A stretch of 57,971 nucleotides of DNA from Lachnospiraceae bacterium (GCA_026169045.1 JAPFDH010000037.1:1-57971), one strand, 5' to 3'; shown: positions 1-9,068, counted from the first letter of the stretch. Made by a program: numbers and translations. The notes: generated by a model not told the origin, from the sequence alone.

Positions 1-903
1 TAAAATGGCATCCTGTGCTTCCTCTTCATGGATCTTTTCTTTTACCGCTTTATTCCGGTGGAAGGGGTCTAACTGGAAACACGTGCTTTTATCTTTTACT
101 TTCTTAATCCATGACGCTCCATCCGCATTTAAGATCCTTTGTCCTACTTCATCCAGATTAAACTCCTGTGCGATCACCGCCTCACGGTATTCCTGAAATT
201 CTTTTGCTTTTGAAAACCCGGCAACTACCACTTTGTTTTCCAGGACATAACGGTCCGGACCCGTTTTTCTCCATCCATCATAAGCAATCCCAACCTTCAT
301 CTCTGCCTTGTCCTGCTTTGCTTTTTTCCGGTCTTTCCCCTGTAGTTTCAGATAAACTCCATCTGCTTCTTCAAACAAAACAGGCACTTCTTTCTCCCCT
401 GTCACGTTTCCTTTCTTATGTTCTTCTATCAGTACTTTTTCATCCTCACAGACCTTTTCCCCCAATGCCTGGATGACATTCCACACTCCCATGGCACTGA
501 TTGTCTGTCTGGTCATTTCACTCACTTTTTTTGCACACTCCCGGTAGGACAGTTCTGTGATTCCTTTTACCAGCAGTTCTGTCAGATTCGTCGAAATTAG
601 GCCGACATTCCCCAGATCCAGATTTTCATCTAACAGGTATACAAAATGCCGGAGTCCGTCTTCGCCTGTCACTTCATAAACAGCCCTTTGATAGGTTACT
701 TCTCCATATATGGTTTTTATCGTTGTCTTGCGGGTACCTTTGTTTCGATATTTTTTCTTATCACGTTCTTCCATCAGCATCCGGTCATAACGTTCCAGGA
801 AGTTTTTGGTAAACTCCTGACCGATCTGACAGATCCATGTAAAAATATTTTTCTCCAACTCCTTGAAATTTAATCCGTTTTCCTTTATCATTGAATTCAT
901 CAT
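1..903 (-). CDS. ISLre2-family transposase, N-terminal part (cut by window edge)
   Basis: A continuous minus-strand frame runs from ATG at 903 (a second ATG follows at 900) to the window edge with no stop, giving about 300 residues. It begins MMNSMIKENGLNFKELEKN and contains REDXX-like UPF0236 features, including YGEVTYQRAVYEV, the aspartate-rich stretch EEADGVYLKLQGKDRK, the segment KVGIAYDGWRKTG and the segment NADGASWIKKVKDKSTCFQL with its putative catalytic Asp. Full family members are about 450-500 residues, so roughly a third lies outside the window. Its 5' flank is repeated at 4876-4987, which fixes the upstream end of the element. It should move the insertion sequence by a DDE-type mechanism. 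Confidence 0.85.
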   Translation of the reverse strand, partial: MMNSMIKENGLNFKELEKNIFTWICQIGQEFTKNFLERYDRMLMEERDKKKYRNKGTRKTTIKTIYGEVTYQRAVYEVTGEDGLRHFVYLLDENLDLGNVGLISTNLTELLVKGITELSYRECAKKVSEMTRQTISAMGVWNVIQALGEKVCEDEKVLIEEHKKGNVTGEKEVPVLFEEADGVYLKLQGKDRKKAKQDKAEMKVGIAYDGWRKTGPDRYVLENKVVVAGFSKAKEFQEYREAVIAQEFNLDEVGQRILNADGASWIKKVKDKSTCFQLDPFHRNKAVKEKIHEEEAQDAIL

Positions 904-1016
904 ACAGACTCCTTATGTTTTTTCTGGACAATTAAACAATAAGATAAATCTGTATGATTGGGAAGAGGTTTCGGTCTCTTCCCTTTATTTTTTTGCCAAT
1001 GATAATTATACTCTCA
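1..1016 (-). mobile_element. ISLre2-type insertion sequence, one end in the window
   Basis: The 903-1016 flank upstream of the transposase start matches the flank at 4876-4987 of a decayed copy: the cataCAGACTCCTTAT start, the paired CTCTTCCC tract and the end GCCAATGATAATTATACTCT. Similarity stops near 1016, where the frame of a recombinase tail begins. This suggests the element inserted into that gene. The other terminus is outside the window. Confidence 0.65.
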
Positions 1017-1017
1017 G

Positions 1018-1161
1018 GGCTTTATCAATGTTAATGAAAGGCAGAGCTTTCGCTATCTTTTCCTGGAAACTGACTGGCTGGCGATGATGGATTACCTCAC
1101 CATTCACAGCAAGGATGACATCCGTGTGACATTCAAAGATGGCACCGAAATCAAAGCATAA
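1018..1161 (+). pseudogene. Serine-recombinase C-terminal remnant
   Basis: The plus-strand frame reads GFINVNERQSFRYLFLETDW, then a tail ending DDIRVTFKDGTEIKA and TAA at 1159-1161. This resembles the C-terminus of large serine recombinases of Firmicute integrative elements, where an Asp-Asp-Ile-Arg-Phe-Phe-Asp-Gly type tail is usual. No upstream part remains in frame because the ISLre2 element abuts it at about 1016. If right, an integrative element ended here. It is only 47 residues, so the assignment is tentative. Confidence 0.5.
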
Positions 1162-1176
1162 CCCCATAGACGCAGC

Positions 1177-1212
1177 AACGCCTCTGAACCACATCGACTC
1201 GGAGGCGTTTTA
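1177..1212 (+). terminator. Intrinsic terminator after recombinase remnant
   Basis: AACGCCTC at 1177-1184 pairs with GAGGCGTT at 1202-1209, followed by TTTTAAGTTT on the plus strand. It sits 16 bases past the recombinase stop. Confidence 0.6.
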
Positions 1213-1215
1213 AGT

Positions 1216-2022
1216 TTATTCCTCAACAATGTATTCCCGAAAAATATCCATTATGAAGTCTGCACTGGCAGGAGTATAGTTAGGTGATTGTGCAAGTACT
1301 GCAAAGTCAAAGTTTCCATCAAAATGAACATCCTCAATTGTCGGAATGATTAAAAAAGGAACTTCAGGCTCCTTGCGACTGTTCCTAATATATTGCCGTT
1401 TCACATACTCGCTATCATAATAATGAGGAAATGGCATATCTGGATTGTATAGCAATTGAATTGTATTCTGGACGGGCTTATCCCAGATAGGCTCTTCTTC
1501 GAAATTCTTCAAGGTATCCAATAGATAGTCGTTACATTTGCTGTGAGGATTTCCACAGTATACGATACTAGAAATCCACCTGTATGCAACCGCAAAAAGC
1601 AAGTAGTCTCCAATTCCTTCACTTCGCAAATGCCCTGATGTGTCGAAGTACCTCGGGTGCTGGGATCTCTCTTCAACTGGATAATACAGGAGATAATCCA
1701 GAATATGTGTCCAAGAACTATATCCAAGGCCTAAATCTGCATGTGAGTCCACATGTATAACATCAAACGGCGTAGAAAGCTCACCTTTCTCTATAAGTTC
1801 TCTCCAAAAGAATAATGACTCATTGTGACCAACAACGACTCTGCCTCTTATCTTGTTATTTTTTGAAAGTCCAAGATTCTCTTCAAGGAAATCCCTAACT
1901 TCTCTTTCAGTCCAAATACAGTCGCCATAATCATCTTCTGATAAACGCTCTGGTTCTGATTCGTTGATAAATGTTGCTACGGACCTCATAAAATAATCCA
2001 TATCCAAATCAAGAATTTTCAC
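1216..2022 (-). CDS. UPF0489-family protein (arginase-like fold predicted)
   Basis: The 268-residue protein starts VKILDLDMDYFMRS and carries FDVIHVDSHADLGLGYSSW near residue 100. The Asp-x-Asp-x-Asp start and the HVDSHAD motif are the metal-site signatures of the UPF0489 family, which is related to arginases and deacetylases; the substrate is unknown. I chose GTG at 2022 over ATG at 2043 because AAGGAGG lies 10 bases before it and the GTG overlaps the TGA of the upstream broken ORF as GTGA, indicating translational coupling. A protein of this family next to mobile-element debris is probably accessory cargo. Confidence 0.75.
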   Translation of the reverse strand: MKILDLDMDYFMRSVATFINESEPERLSEDDYGDCIWTEREVRDFLEENLGLSKNNKIRGRVVVGHNESLFFWRELIEKGELSTPFDVIHVDSHADLGLGYSSWTHILDYLLYYPVEERSQHPRYFDTSGHLRSEGIGDYLLFAVAYRWISSIVYCGNPHSKCNDYLLDTLKNFEEEPIWDKPVQNTIQLLYNPDMPFPHYYDSEYVKRQYIRNSRKEPEVPFLIIPTIEDVHFDGNFDFAVLAQSPNYTPASADFIMDIFREYIVEE

Positions 2023-2213
2023 AGGTACAATCCCTCCTTGCATTCTATAATTTTCGGCAAAACTTCAAGAAAGTGCTGACCGATCTTCTCGGCATCATAG
2101 TCGTTGACCTACAGATGAATCGGACGGTTATCCGGCAGCAGCACATGACCTTTTACTTTCTCTGCTTTGTACTTCTGCCACTCTTTGTATTTCTTATTTG
2201 TGATTTGCGTCAT
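2019..2213 (-). pseudogene. Broken small integrative-element protein
   Basis: ATG at 2213, preceded by a GGAG site, opens MTQITNKKYKEWQKYKAEKV. After 34 codons the frame meets TAG, then continues with VNDYDAEKIGQHFLEVLPKI to TGA at 2019-2021. The preserved reading after the stop implies a once longer protein of about 64 residues. It looks like a short hypothetical protein common in Lachnospiraceae conjugative elements, but I cannot name its function. Its stop overlaps the UPF0489 start, so the two were one operon. Confidence 0.5.
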
Positions 2214-2483
2214 TTTGAGGCTCCTCCGTAAGTGTACTATAACAGCAAAAGTTTTCAGCACCCAGCCTTACAACCCAATCATTAAACTTTTCATCTGAGC
2301 CATCATATTTTGATTTTTAAATCGCCATCGATATCTAGGCAATATCGCTGTGGTAATCCGACAAACCAGAAGTAACATTCAATTCAACATATTGTACCCT
2401 GTCCGAAAATCCGTGAACAGTCATGGTCTACCGTATACTCAACAAATTCCGAATTATAACTATACCGAGAGGACAAACAAAAT

Positions 2484-2668
2484 TCATGTAAAAGTCATAA
2501 TAACTTCATTCGAATGTAGCCATTGAAAAATCTCCATTAACTCAGCTGTTTCTACTGATAATGCCATAACTATATTTATAGCGTTTTGAGGTTATCCCAC
2601 CCTCGTTTAGCATTAAAAGATCTCATAAATCCTCGAATTTCGTCGATAGTAGTAGTCTTATCTTTCAA
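2484..2668 (-). pseudogene. Decayed MazG-like nucleotide pyrophosphohydrolase
   Basis: Two adjacent frames together look like a MazG-like protein. TTG at 2668 gives a peptide ending FMRSFNAKRGWDNLKTL before TAA; in another frame ATG at 2567 gives MALSVETAELMEIFQWLHSN to a TGA at 2484. The block ETAELMEIFQW matches SLEAAELLEIFQW in the intact MazG-like protein at 41231-41569. A frameshift and loss of the C-terminus make it non-functional. Bases 2214-2483 show only scattered coding-like fragments such as DGSDEKFNDWVVRLGAENF and no intact gene. Confidence 0.5.
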
Positions 2669-2759
2669 AAATAATCATCCTTTCCTTTTTTATTACTAGG
2701 TATTGATACATATCAACATTCTGTTTTATTACCACAACTTATATACTAGTATTTTCCTT

Positions 2760-3445
2760 TTACTGATTATTATAATCACATTTCTTTTGCAATAAATCAA
2801 ACTCCTCGACCGACTTATTAACGCCAATAATATTTATGTCATTTTTATCAATTTCAACAACGGAAAAACTAGCATTATCGAATGATATATATCCATAAAA
2901 ATCGTTTGGGTAGCATTTTTTCTTCGCGCATAATTTATAAAAATTGCTGTCAATGCCGACTTGTGTCCAATGATTATCGACGTTCCTATAGTCAGAAGTT
3001 TCTAACTTTTGTAGAAAAAATGAAATCTTTTTCTCAAAAGAAGCAGGTGACCCTCCGGGATGATTGATTGTATATGCATTCGATATACCTGATTCATATA
3101 ACTCTATTTCATGAAAATATCCTGGGATAACTTTATCCGTTTGCTCTTTATTTAACCCTGTTACGGTGCTCAAACCAATTGAGTTTAAGCATACTTGCTT
3201 ATTTATTTAGTTTCACAAACACTAGCAAGCTCCTTCGCTAAATCAATTAAACGCATACTTGTTGCAGAATATAATGCTATTGGATTTTTAATAAAACCAT
3301 TATTGAGCAGATTCTGAATCTCTAATTTTATCAGATTAACTTGGGACCAACCAAGATTTGTAAGAGGTTCGGTATTTTCATATGAAGAAAAATGTCCGTT
3401 GATGTTCTTTGTAGACTCTGGATGACGAATAAAAATCAACCTCAC
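2760..3445 (-). pseudogene. Histidine phosphatase family protein, frameshifted
   Basis: The first frame (3445-3203, 80 residues) starts MRLIFIRHPESTKNINGHFS and contains the family pattern of RH-x near the N-terminus, LTNLGWSQ and ALYSATSMRLIDLAKELAS. It stops at TAA. A second frame (3173-2760) continues with family-like features, including GGSPASFEKKISFFLQKL, corresponding to the usual G-E-S-x-x-x-x-x-R-V stretch. The two pieces lie in order but need a frameshift near 3200. The normal RHG motif is RHP here, so the protein was diverged before it broke. It would have removed phosphate from a small molecule via a phospho-histidine. Confidence 0.6.
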
Positions 3446-4142
3446 TTCGACGCCTCCCTCAAATTATAAAAAACATAGTTCATATAGTATTTGCTTATGT
3501 CGTTTGAGAGCAAAAATTTCAAACACTAATTTATCGTTTACATTGTATCATAAATTTACTTAACTACCAACGTATAACCAGAAATCAATTTAATACTAAA
3601 ATGAAATATTAAATTTCCCAATCTTTATGATCCTAGAACAAAGTTCTAATTTTCCCATTTAATCTTACGTTCCTATCATGTAATACTTTATACCTAATTA
3701 ACACCTTCTATCCAAAGTAGGAAATAAACACTAATGTGTAAAACAATAACAAAAAATCAGAAATGCATCTACTCGCATAGTTTTTAAAGTCATTTAACTA
3801 CATGAAATCATAAAACTATGAATTCATTGGAGATAAATAATCAATAACCCATCAACTTTCCAATATCTTCATGTACACATGGATGAGGGAACTCAGTTTC
3901 ATAGATTTGCTAACAAAATATTTGATACACTTCTCATCTTCAGCATCAATACAATCCTCATCTTTCAATTCTACTTTCTTTGTTCAACCAAGATAATAAT
4001 TCTACTTAATAAAATGCTGTATCGTCTGAAATAAATTGTTTATTAAACAGGTACATTTCGTTCTTGATTTCTTATCCGAAGAGTTTATCTCATCATTTAA
4101 TTTTTTTCTATAATATTTTACTACACCATTTTCTTTCAAAAT
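3446..4142. other. AT-rich stretch without a recognisable gene
   Basis: Very AT-rich DNA with frequent stops in all frames. I see no ribosome-site-plus-ORF pair, hairpin terminator or repeat that I can support here. Confidence 0.5.
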
Positions 4143-4261
4143 GACGATTTTTGACGCTCTCAGACAAAAAGTGAGAACCCGCAAAAACCTTATAAAATAA
4201 GGCTTTACGGGCTCTGACACCACAGGACAAAACCACCCCAAACGAGCCAAGAGGTGAGTAC
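4143..4261. repeat. IS-end-like repeat with terminator hairpin, copy 1
   Basis: About 118 bases nearly identical to 17063-17180. Shared landmarks are GACGATTTTTGAC, CAGACAAAAAGT, a hairpin of the form CCCG-AAA-CCTT/AAGG-TTT-CGGG, and CTCTGACACCACAGGACAAA. It lies about 280 bases from the decayed ISLre2 remnant on its 3' side, so it may be the far end of that element, left after an internal deletion. Confidence 0.6.
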
Positions 4262-4544
4262 TAAATGTTTAGCATTCTGTACTGTATAAAAGATCAGACA
4301 TGGGATCCTTTGAAATCTCTGATCGGTCAGAAACGATCCTTTATCTTTTCGCACCTCGACATGTATTCTCAAATCCGCCATCATTTTCCATTATTCGACT
4401 ATTTTTTACAAATTTTCTTTTATCATATCATAAATCCGAAAGCTTTGTCTATTAAATCTATACTTTTCTCTAAAAAAAACAGTTCCGCCCACACTATTCA
4501 TAAAATCACACTGCATGCTTATTGGGGCTGTCGCTACCGTTTTT

Positions 4545-4987
4545 CTCATTAACAGGCGGTCAGCGCATTCCTTTCAAATCCCCCTTCCCGACGCATCCCC
4601 GGTTTTTCACACAGCTGCTAACTGGGATGCTTAGTTTCTTCTTCCCCGGTCACTTTATAGACAGTTCTTTGATAAGCCACTTCACCATACACGATTACTG
4701 TTGCCTGACGAAATCTCTTATTCTGCTACTTCTTCTCATTCTCTTCTCCATAAGTATCCGATCATACCGCTCCAGGAATTCTTTTATGAACTCTCTTCCG
4801 ATCGGACAGATCCATACAAAAGTATTTTTCTTTAACTCCTTGAATATTAAGCCATTTTACTTTATCATTAAACTTATTATACAGACTCCTTATATTTTTT
4901 CTCGTCAATCAAACAATACGATATATCGGTATGTTTGAGAAAAGATTTCAAACTCTTCCCCTTATTTTTGCCAATGATAATATACTC
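4545..4987 (-). mobile_element. Decayed ISLre2 copy with internal deletion
   Basis: The region 4640-4987 aligns base by base with the transposase start and upstream flank of the intact copy (650-1016), for example CCAGGAATTCTTTTATGAACTC against CCAGGAAGTTTTTGGTAAACTC. It is interrupted by stops. Bases 4545-4630 read on the minus strand like a basic transposase C-terminus (GFERNALTAC). Most of the middle is missing, leaving an immobile fragment. Confidence 0.6.
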
Positions 4988-5054
4988 TAAGTTTCAGCTA
5001 TTTTATAATAAATATGCTATAATAATATCAGTCTACATAACAAAGGAGTTTTTT

Positions 5055-5294
5055 ATGGAATTAGAACATTTATATTATTTATCCAATGGGCAATACCTAT
5101 ATCTGGAATGGGTCTTCTCGCAATGCTGGAGTTATACTCTCTATAGCGCCAATGGTACAGCGTTAGATGGAAATGATGTTAACTTATATGTAATATCAGC
5201 CTATGAAGCTGCCGAGCTGGCACTAAAACAAATGCATATCGATGATGTATCCATTCATGAAACAGCTCTTTCCATTAAAGATCTGATATCATAG
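5055..5294 (+). CDS. Small hypothetical protein (79 aa)
   Basis: ATG at 5055 follows AAAGGAG with a 6-base spacer. The 79-residue product begins MELEHLYYLSNGQYLYLEW and is acidic, with a C-terminal helical stretch (YEAAELALKQMHIDD). No known domain is recognised; similar short acidic proteins occur in Firmicute integrative elements. It is convergent with the ATPase module beginning at 5329. Confidence 0.6.
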   Translation: MELEHLYYLSNGQYLYLEWVFSQCWSYTLYSANGTALDGNDVNLYVISAYEAAELALKQMHIDDVSIHETALSIKDLIS

Positions 5295-5328
5295 CTATTT
5301 CTATCTTCCTCATACAGGGTGGTCTTAT

Positions 5329-5688
5329 TCAGACCTCCCTGTTTTTCTCCATTCTGGTTATATTCTTTCTTTTTCCGAAATCTAAAGCACAACAATAAAT
5401 TCTCCATAATGTACAATAATCAATATTGCTGTACAACGTTTCGTAATCGATCACCGCATTTCCGAAAGGATCAATATGACACCAACTCAAGGTATCTTCT
5501 ATTCTCTGCATCATATGCTCATACACCCCTTGTTCCAGCAACACAGAGCCTGGATCGCCGGGTATTCCTTCTTCACAGGTGACTGGACTTTCTTCCAGTC
5601 GTCTGATCTCACACTCACATCCCCGGATCGTTTCTCTTAAAGTTTCCATTCTCTGTTTTCTGTCTGATTCTAAATTCATAATTTTCAT
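5329..5688 (-). CDS. Hypothetical protein downstream of the VirD4-like ATPase, module 1
   Basis: The 119-residue ORF starts at ATG 5688, 9 bases after AAAGG. It has an N-terminal predicted coiled coil (RKQRMETLRETIRGCECEIR) and a C-terminal half rich in Tyr and Cys. It lies 60 bases after the ATPase stop and on the same strand, so it is probably the last gene of that operon. The second module has no counterpart at this place. No function can be assigned. Confidence 0.6.
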   Translation of the reverse strand: MKIMNLESDRKQRMETLRETIRGCECEIRRLEESPVTCEEGIPGDPGSVLLEQGVYEHMMQRIEDTLSWCHIDPFGNAVIDYETLYSNIDYCTLWRIYCCALDFGKRKNITRMEKNREV

Positions 5689-5747
5689 AATTATTTTCCT
5701 TTCCTATTATTTCTCAAATGAACTTAATATTTCTACCTTCTATTCTT

Positions 5748-7049
5748 CTAGGTAAAAATGAGCTCATCCTCTGTTTCGTACCAACTTTCACTGTTTTCCT
5801 TATTCTCTGTTTCGAATGATTGTTGTTCAATTTCATAAAGCGGAACACGGTCTACCATAATTCCCAGTTTTCCTCTCTCAATCAGATATGCTTTTCCTAT
5901 TGGCATAAGCAAAATATGATCTTCTGTTTTATTGGAACGGTATCCGATATATCTGGCAGTCTCAATATCCTGTCCTCCCAGATACAAAAGATGATCACAA
6001 TTCGTGACAATCGTATCGGCTTGTTCTTTCGAATACATAGACTGTAACTGTGTCAAGCTTTGCAAAATAACACTGACTGAAATATTTCTGGATCGGATCA
6101 CGGAAATCAATTTATCGAAATCTTCAATATATACATTTGCCGCAAAATCATCCAGTATAAAACGTACCGGTCTCGGCAGTCTTCCCTCGTCGCGAAGATC
6201 CGCTTCCGCACACAGGATCTGAAGTGCCTGGGTGTAAAACAGGTTTGCGACTCTGTCCGCATATCGGTCTGTATCACTAATATTGAGGAAAATCACCTTT
6301 TTCTTTTCCCATAAATCTGACAGATTTATTTTTTTCCCCCGGCCAGTGTGTCCAAAAATATATTCCATTTCTCTAAAATCGAAGGGTTCCAGTGCTTCCG
6401 CAAGGAACTGGGAAATACATCCCCAGGTTCTGTCTACAGTCATAACGTCACAAAACATTGCATACTTTTTAGCCGCAAAACTGTTGGGATGTTCCATGCA
6501 CCACACCTCAAATCGCTTTTTACCGTTTTCCATCCCTAACTGACGATATAATTCCACAATGGAACTCATACAATGGTCTTCTTCTCTTAACGCTTCCAGT
6601 GTAAACGCAATCAAAAAAGTCATAACTGTCCTCGCACTTTCCTCCCAAAACGGATCATGCTTAATTCTGGTCGGAACAAGCACTCTGGACAAAGATATGA
6701 TATCTTTATGATTGTAATCCACCATGCCGGAATGATTTACCGTCCTGATATATTTCAGCGGATTATATGTATCTGACCGCTCAGGATTCACAAAGTCCAG
6801 AATACTGACGTCATATCCCTGTTTTTCCAGCTCCTTTCCTAATTTTTTATATAAAATACTCTTCGTATCGGTAATCACCATATTTCCATTTCCCTGACGG
6901 ATATTGGGAATCACATATCCGCCGGTTTTTCCGCTTCCGGTTCCTCCTATGATAAGATCGTTATTATTGAATCCTGACTTAATATCATCATTAGAAATCC
7001 ACTGTTCTTTTCCTAAAATTCTGCAATTATTTTTTTCATACATACTCAT
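5748..7049 (-). CDS. VirD4/TraG-like P-loop ATPase without membrane anchor, module 1
   Basis: About 433 residues. A Walker A motif IIGGTGSGKTGGYVIPN lies near residue 35, Walker B RFILDDFAANV near 265, and a glutamine-bearing ILQSLTQLQSMYSKEQA segment near 305. These mark type IV coupling proteins that pump DNA or protein in conjugation. Unlike true VirD4 or TraG it has no N-terminal membrane helices and is about 150-250 residues shorter, so it is predicted to be soluble. I prefer ATG 7049 (or 7043) over 7058, because AGAGAGG ends one base before 7058. It lies 16 bases from the ClpP-like gene and its paralogue is at 22933-24243. Role in this module is unknown. Confidence 0.8.
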   Translation of the reverse strand: MSMYEKNNCRILGKEQWISNDDIKSGFNNNDLIIGGTGSGKTGGYVIPNIRQGNGNMVITDTKSILYKKLGKELEKQGYDVSILDFVNPERSDTYNPLKYIRTVNHSGMVDYNHKDIISLSRVLVPTRIKHDPFWEESARTVMTFLIAFTLEALREEDHCMSSIVELYRQLGMENGKKRFEVWCMEHPNSFAAKKYAMFCDVMTVDRTWGCISQFLAEALEPFDFREMEYIFGHTGRGKKINLSDLWEKKKVIFLNISDTDRYADRVANLFYTQALQILCAEADLRDEGRLPRPVRFILDDFAANVYIEDFDKLISVIRSRNISVSVILQSLTQLQSMYSKEQADTIVTNCDHLLYLGGQDIETARYIGYRSNKTEDHILLMPIGKAYLIERGKLGIMVDRVPLYEIEQQSFETENKENSESWYETEDELIFT

Positions 7050-7065
7050 GATTCTCATACCTCTC

Positions 7066-7641
7066 TTACTCTATTATTTTTGTAGCTATCCCATATTTTA
7101 CTGACTCCTCTGCATTCAGATAGCTATCCTTTTCTGTCTTTTGATATACCTGTCTTTTTGTCATCCCTGTCCGTTCCGCAATTATCTCCGCCAGTTTTTC
7201 TCTGGTATCCATAAGCTGATCCAATCTTTCCTGTATTTCAAGCGGCTTTTTCCCACCGATATTTCCTACGGAAAAACTGGGATCATGGATCATAATCTCC
7301 GAATTTTTTAACATACTCCTTTCTTTTCCCGCCAGGAAAAGAATCGCTCCCATACTGGCTGCCGATCCCATACAAACGGTATTGACCGGCGACTTCATAA
7401 CTTTAATAAAATCATATACAGCCAGACCGCTGACTACTTCTCCACCAGGACTGTTGATATACATCGTAACTGGTTTTCCTGTATCAATTCTGTCCAGATA
7501 CATCAGCTGTTTGATCACATCCGTTGCCGACTTTCGATTCACCTCCTCCATCAGAAATACTTCTCTATGCTGTAACATTTCATCTTCAATTAAAACAGGC
7601 TGAATTCCTCTTACTGTTTCCTTCAGAATATTTGGTAGCAT
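7066..7641 (-). CDS. ClpP-like serine protease, module 1
   Basis: A 191-residue protein of the ClpP/crotonase fold. GSAASMGAILFLAGK carries the nucleophile Ser, IMIHDPSFS carries the catalytic His, and the third acid is likely in the stretch TEKDSYLNAEESVKYG, so the Ser-His-Asp triad looks intact. MYINSPGGEV is the oxyanion-loop signature. I chose ATG 7641 (MLPNILKETVRG) over 7674: AAGGAGG precedes it at normal spacing, and the module 2 protein starts at exactly the same residue and has the same length. It differs from housekeeping ClpP and comes without a Clp ATPase, so the adjacent VirD4-like ATPase may be its partner (inference). Confidence 0.85.
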   Translation of the reverse strand: MLPNILKETVRGIQPVLIEDEMLQHREVFLMEEVNRKSATDVIKQLMYLDRIDTGKPVTMYINSPGGEVVSGLAVYDFIKVMKSPVNTVCMGSAASMGAILFLAGKERSMLKNSEIMIHDPSFSVGNIGGKKPLEIQERLDQLMDTREKLAEIIAERTGMTKRQVYQKTEKDSYLNAEESVKYGIATKIIE

Positions 7642-7648
7642 ACTAATC

Positions 7649-8095
7649 TCATCCTCCTTCATTTTTTCTTTCATCGTATCTTTCGGCAGCGTCAGCTGCT
7701 TTTCTCAGCTTCTCTTTTACGGTTTCATAAGAGCTTTGCTTACTTTGCGCATATGGCTGAAACAAATCCACCAATAATGCTTTTATAATCTTATATCCCA
7801 GCTTTATGCTTTCTTCATCATACGACGCTTCCATATTTCTGCCTGAAAGGCATTTCTCCGTGGCATACCGGAGCAACTCTCCTACCGTCATTCTGCATAC
7901 ATCAGGAATTCTGTTTTCTAAGTTTGAATACGTATTGCGATAAGAAACAGATTCATACACATCCCTATTTTTAGCAGCGTTTGACGAAAGAACCATATAT
8001 AGTTCTTTTACACTGATGTGGAAATACAAATCCTGTATCAGTTGCGCATACGTTTTTTCCTCTCCACAAAAATCCAAAATACTGATCTTATTCAT
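7649..8095 (-). CDS. Small module protein B, copy 1
   Basis: 148 residues from ATG 8095, placed just after GGAGG, instead of the ORF start at 8143. The C-terminal part is helical and lysine-rich. It aligns with 24859-25302 over its length: both share the patterns LIQDLYFHI/MIQDLFLHI, VGELLRYA/IGELLNYA, and a GYKIIKALLVDLFQPY/GNKIVKFLLLEIFRPY block. No known domain is recognised. It ends 7 bases before the ClpP-like gene and follows gene A by 16 bases, so the set is one operon. Confidence 0.65.
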   Translation of the reverse strand: MNKISILDFCGEEKTYAQLIQDLYFHISVKELYMVLSSNAAKNRDVYESVSYRNTYSNLENRIPDVCRMTVGELLRYATEKCLSGRNMEASYDEESIKLGYKIIKALLVDLFQPYAQSKQSSYETVKEKLRKAADAAERYDERKNEGG

Positions 8096-8111
8096 TTGTC
8101 TTCCCTCCTTT

Positions 8112-8465
8112 TTACCAAATAAAATACTTATACATCCTTCCAAATACGGTCAACACATCTATAAGCTGCATATCTTCTGCTGCTTCTGATTTCCTTCTTA
8201 TTTCTTCATTGAGTATCAATGCAATTTCACCGTATGGCAAAGCACCAAATGCTTCTGCATCTTTTGGAATAAGCTCTTCCTGATCCGCAAATTCCTCATA
8301 AATGTATTTCCACGGCGTGGGCTTTTGGTATCGGCATTTTGCATGAAATATTTCGTCAAATGGAATATCCCACATTTTTCTGACAACACTCAGAATTAGT
8401 TTGGGGTCTTCAATATAATCAAAATTTACAGCTTGAGTAAATTCATTTAAACTTACTTTTTCCAT
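8112..8465 (-). CDS. Small module protein A, copy 1
   Basis: 117 residues starting MEKVSLNEFTQAV. The paralogue at 25324-25728 shares the patterns MWDIPFDEIF/MWNIPFRKMF, IYEEFADQEELIP/IYREFAGRKKLIP, PYGEIALILNEEIRR/SFGEVLTILDEDLRR and a MYKYF/MYQYF end. These conserved blocks show real constraint on a protein of unknown family. It is the first gene of the operon; a GGAGGGTAATTATATGG ribosome site precedes it and the dyad at 8509-8542 lies in its upstream region. Confidence 0.65.
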   Translation of the reverse strand: MEKVSLNEFTQAVNFDYIEDPKLILSVVRKMWDIPFDEIFHAKCRYQKPTPWKYIYEEFADQEELIPKDAEAFGALPYGEIALILNEEIRRKSEAAEDMQLIDVLTVFGRMYKYFIW

Positions 8466-8508
8466 ATAATTACCCTCCTGTTTATTTTTGTAATAAAACT
8501 GAAAGTAC

Positions 8509-8542
8509 CGGAAATCAGATATGATATCATATCCGGTTTCCG
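8509..8542. promoter_or_regulatory. 34-bp dyad upstream of module 1 operon
   Basis: A 16-base perfect palindrome GATATGATATCATATC, flanked by CGGAAA and TTTCCG, lies 44-77 bases upstream of gene A. The base run AGTACCGG just before it recurs at the same place in module 2. It is a likely operator for an unknown regulator, controlling the minus-strand operon and possibly the plus-strand array. Confidence 0.55.
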
Positions 8543-8605
8543 ATTCTCTTTAAAATTAAAAGCCTGTCTACAGACTCGGGTGATATTTGCTTCAAAAAAT
8601 CCATC

Positions 8606-8925
8606 GGACGCCGCCAGGCGTCTTTTCTCTTCTCAATCCAGCGAAACCTTTCCGTTTTCCCGTAAAATACAAGCAAAAAAATTGCCTTCTGCCTCCGGCT
8701 TTTACAATCGCCGGTCAGCAAAAGGCTTTATATAAGAAAAAGGAACCACATCAAAATATCTTCCGGACGCCGCCAGGCGTCTTTTTCTACTTCCGAAAAA
8801 TAAAAAAATCCCTTTGTTACCGGCCAGCTTATTCCATTCCACAGCTAACCGGATAACAAAAGGCTCTATATAATAGAGAAGGTACTCACGACACAAATTC
8901 TCTCGGACACCGCAGGTGTCTTTTT
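8606..8925. repeat. Tandem terminator-hairpin array of module 1 (3 GC hairpins)
   Basis: GC hairpins with T-runs on the plus strand occur at 8606-8626, 8765-8785 and 8905-8925 (GACGCC/GGCGTC or GACACC/GGTGTC). Between consecutive GC hairpins lies a second hairpin preceded by A6-7 on the plus strand, so it acts as an intrinsic terminator on the minus strand: 8683-8726 (GCCTTYTG... pairs) and 8811-8863 (CCTTTGTTA/TAACAAAAGG). The plus-strand mismatches of the second hairpin become G-U pairs on the minus strand. The unit length is about 140-160 bases. The layout matches the array at 26021-27040. Confidence 0.65.
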
Positions 8926-9008
8926 ATTTGCGCGTAGACAACGAGCCGTGCGCGGATGCTTGCATACGCATACGGCGACTGTCCGCGAACGTGAGGAACT
9001 CGGAAACG
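8923..9008 (+). repeat. Dispersed ~85-bp palindromic repeat, copy 1
   Basis: Bases from TTTATTTGCGCG through GTGAGGAACTCGG match, in inverted orientation, 46290-46381 with a few changes and a small indel. It is GC-rich unlike its surroundings and can fold (GCCGTGCG against CGCATACGGC with ATGC/GCAT inside). This suggests a REP-like dispersed element. Confidence 0.6.
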
Positions 9009-9068
9009 AAAACTCGTAAAACATGTTTCTTATCATTTACAAGTTTATCTATATTATTTTTTATCCAA

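Noticed and set aside
1006-1194. 62-codon minus-strand ORF
   Set aside because: It runs antisense to the recombinase remnant and terminator, with no ribosome site or recognisable domain.
4002-4552. ORFs overlapping the IS-end repeat and ISLre2 remnant
   Set aside because: They read through repeat hairpins and decayed transposon DNA and have no ribosome sites.
5748-7049. Calling the ATPase a conjugation coupling protein
   Set aside because: No membrane anchor, relaxase, VirB4 or other transfer gene is in the window, so the conjugation label is not supported despite the motifs.
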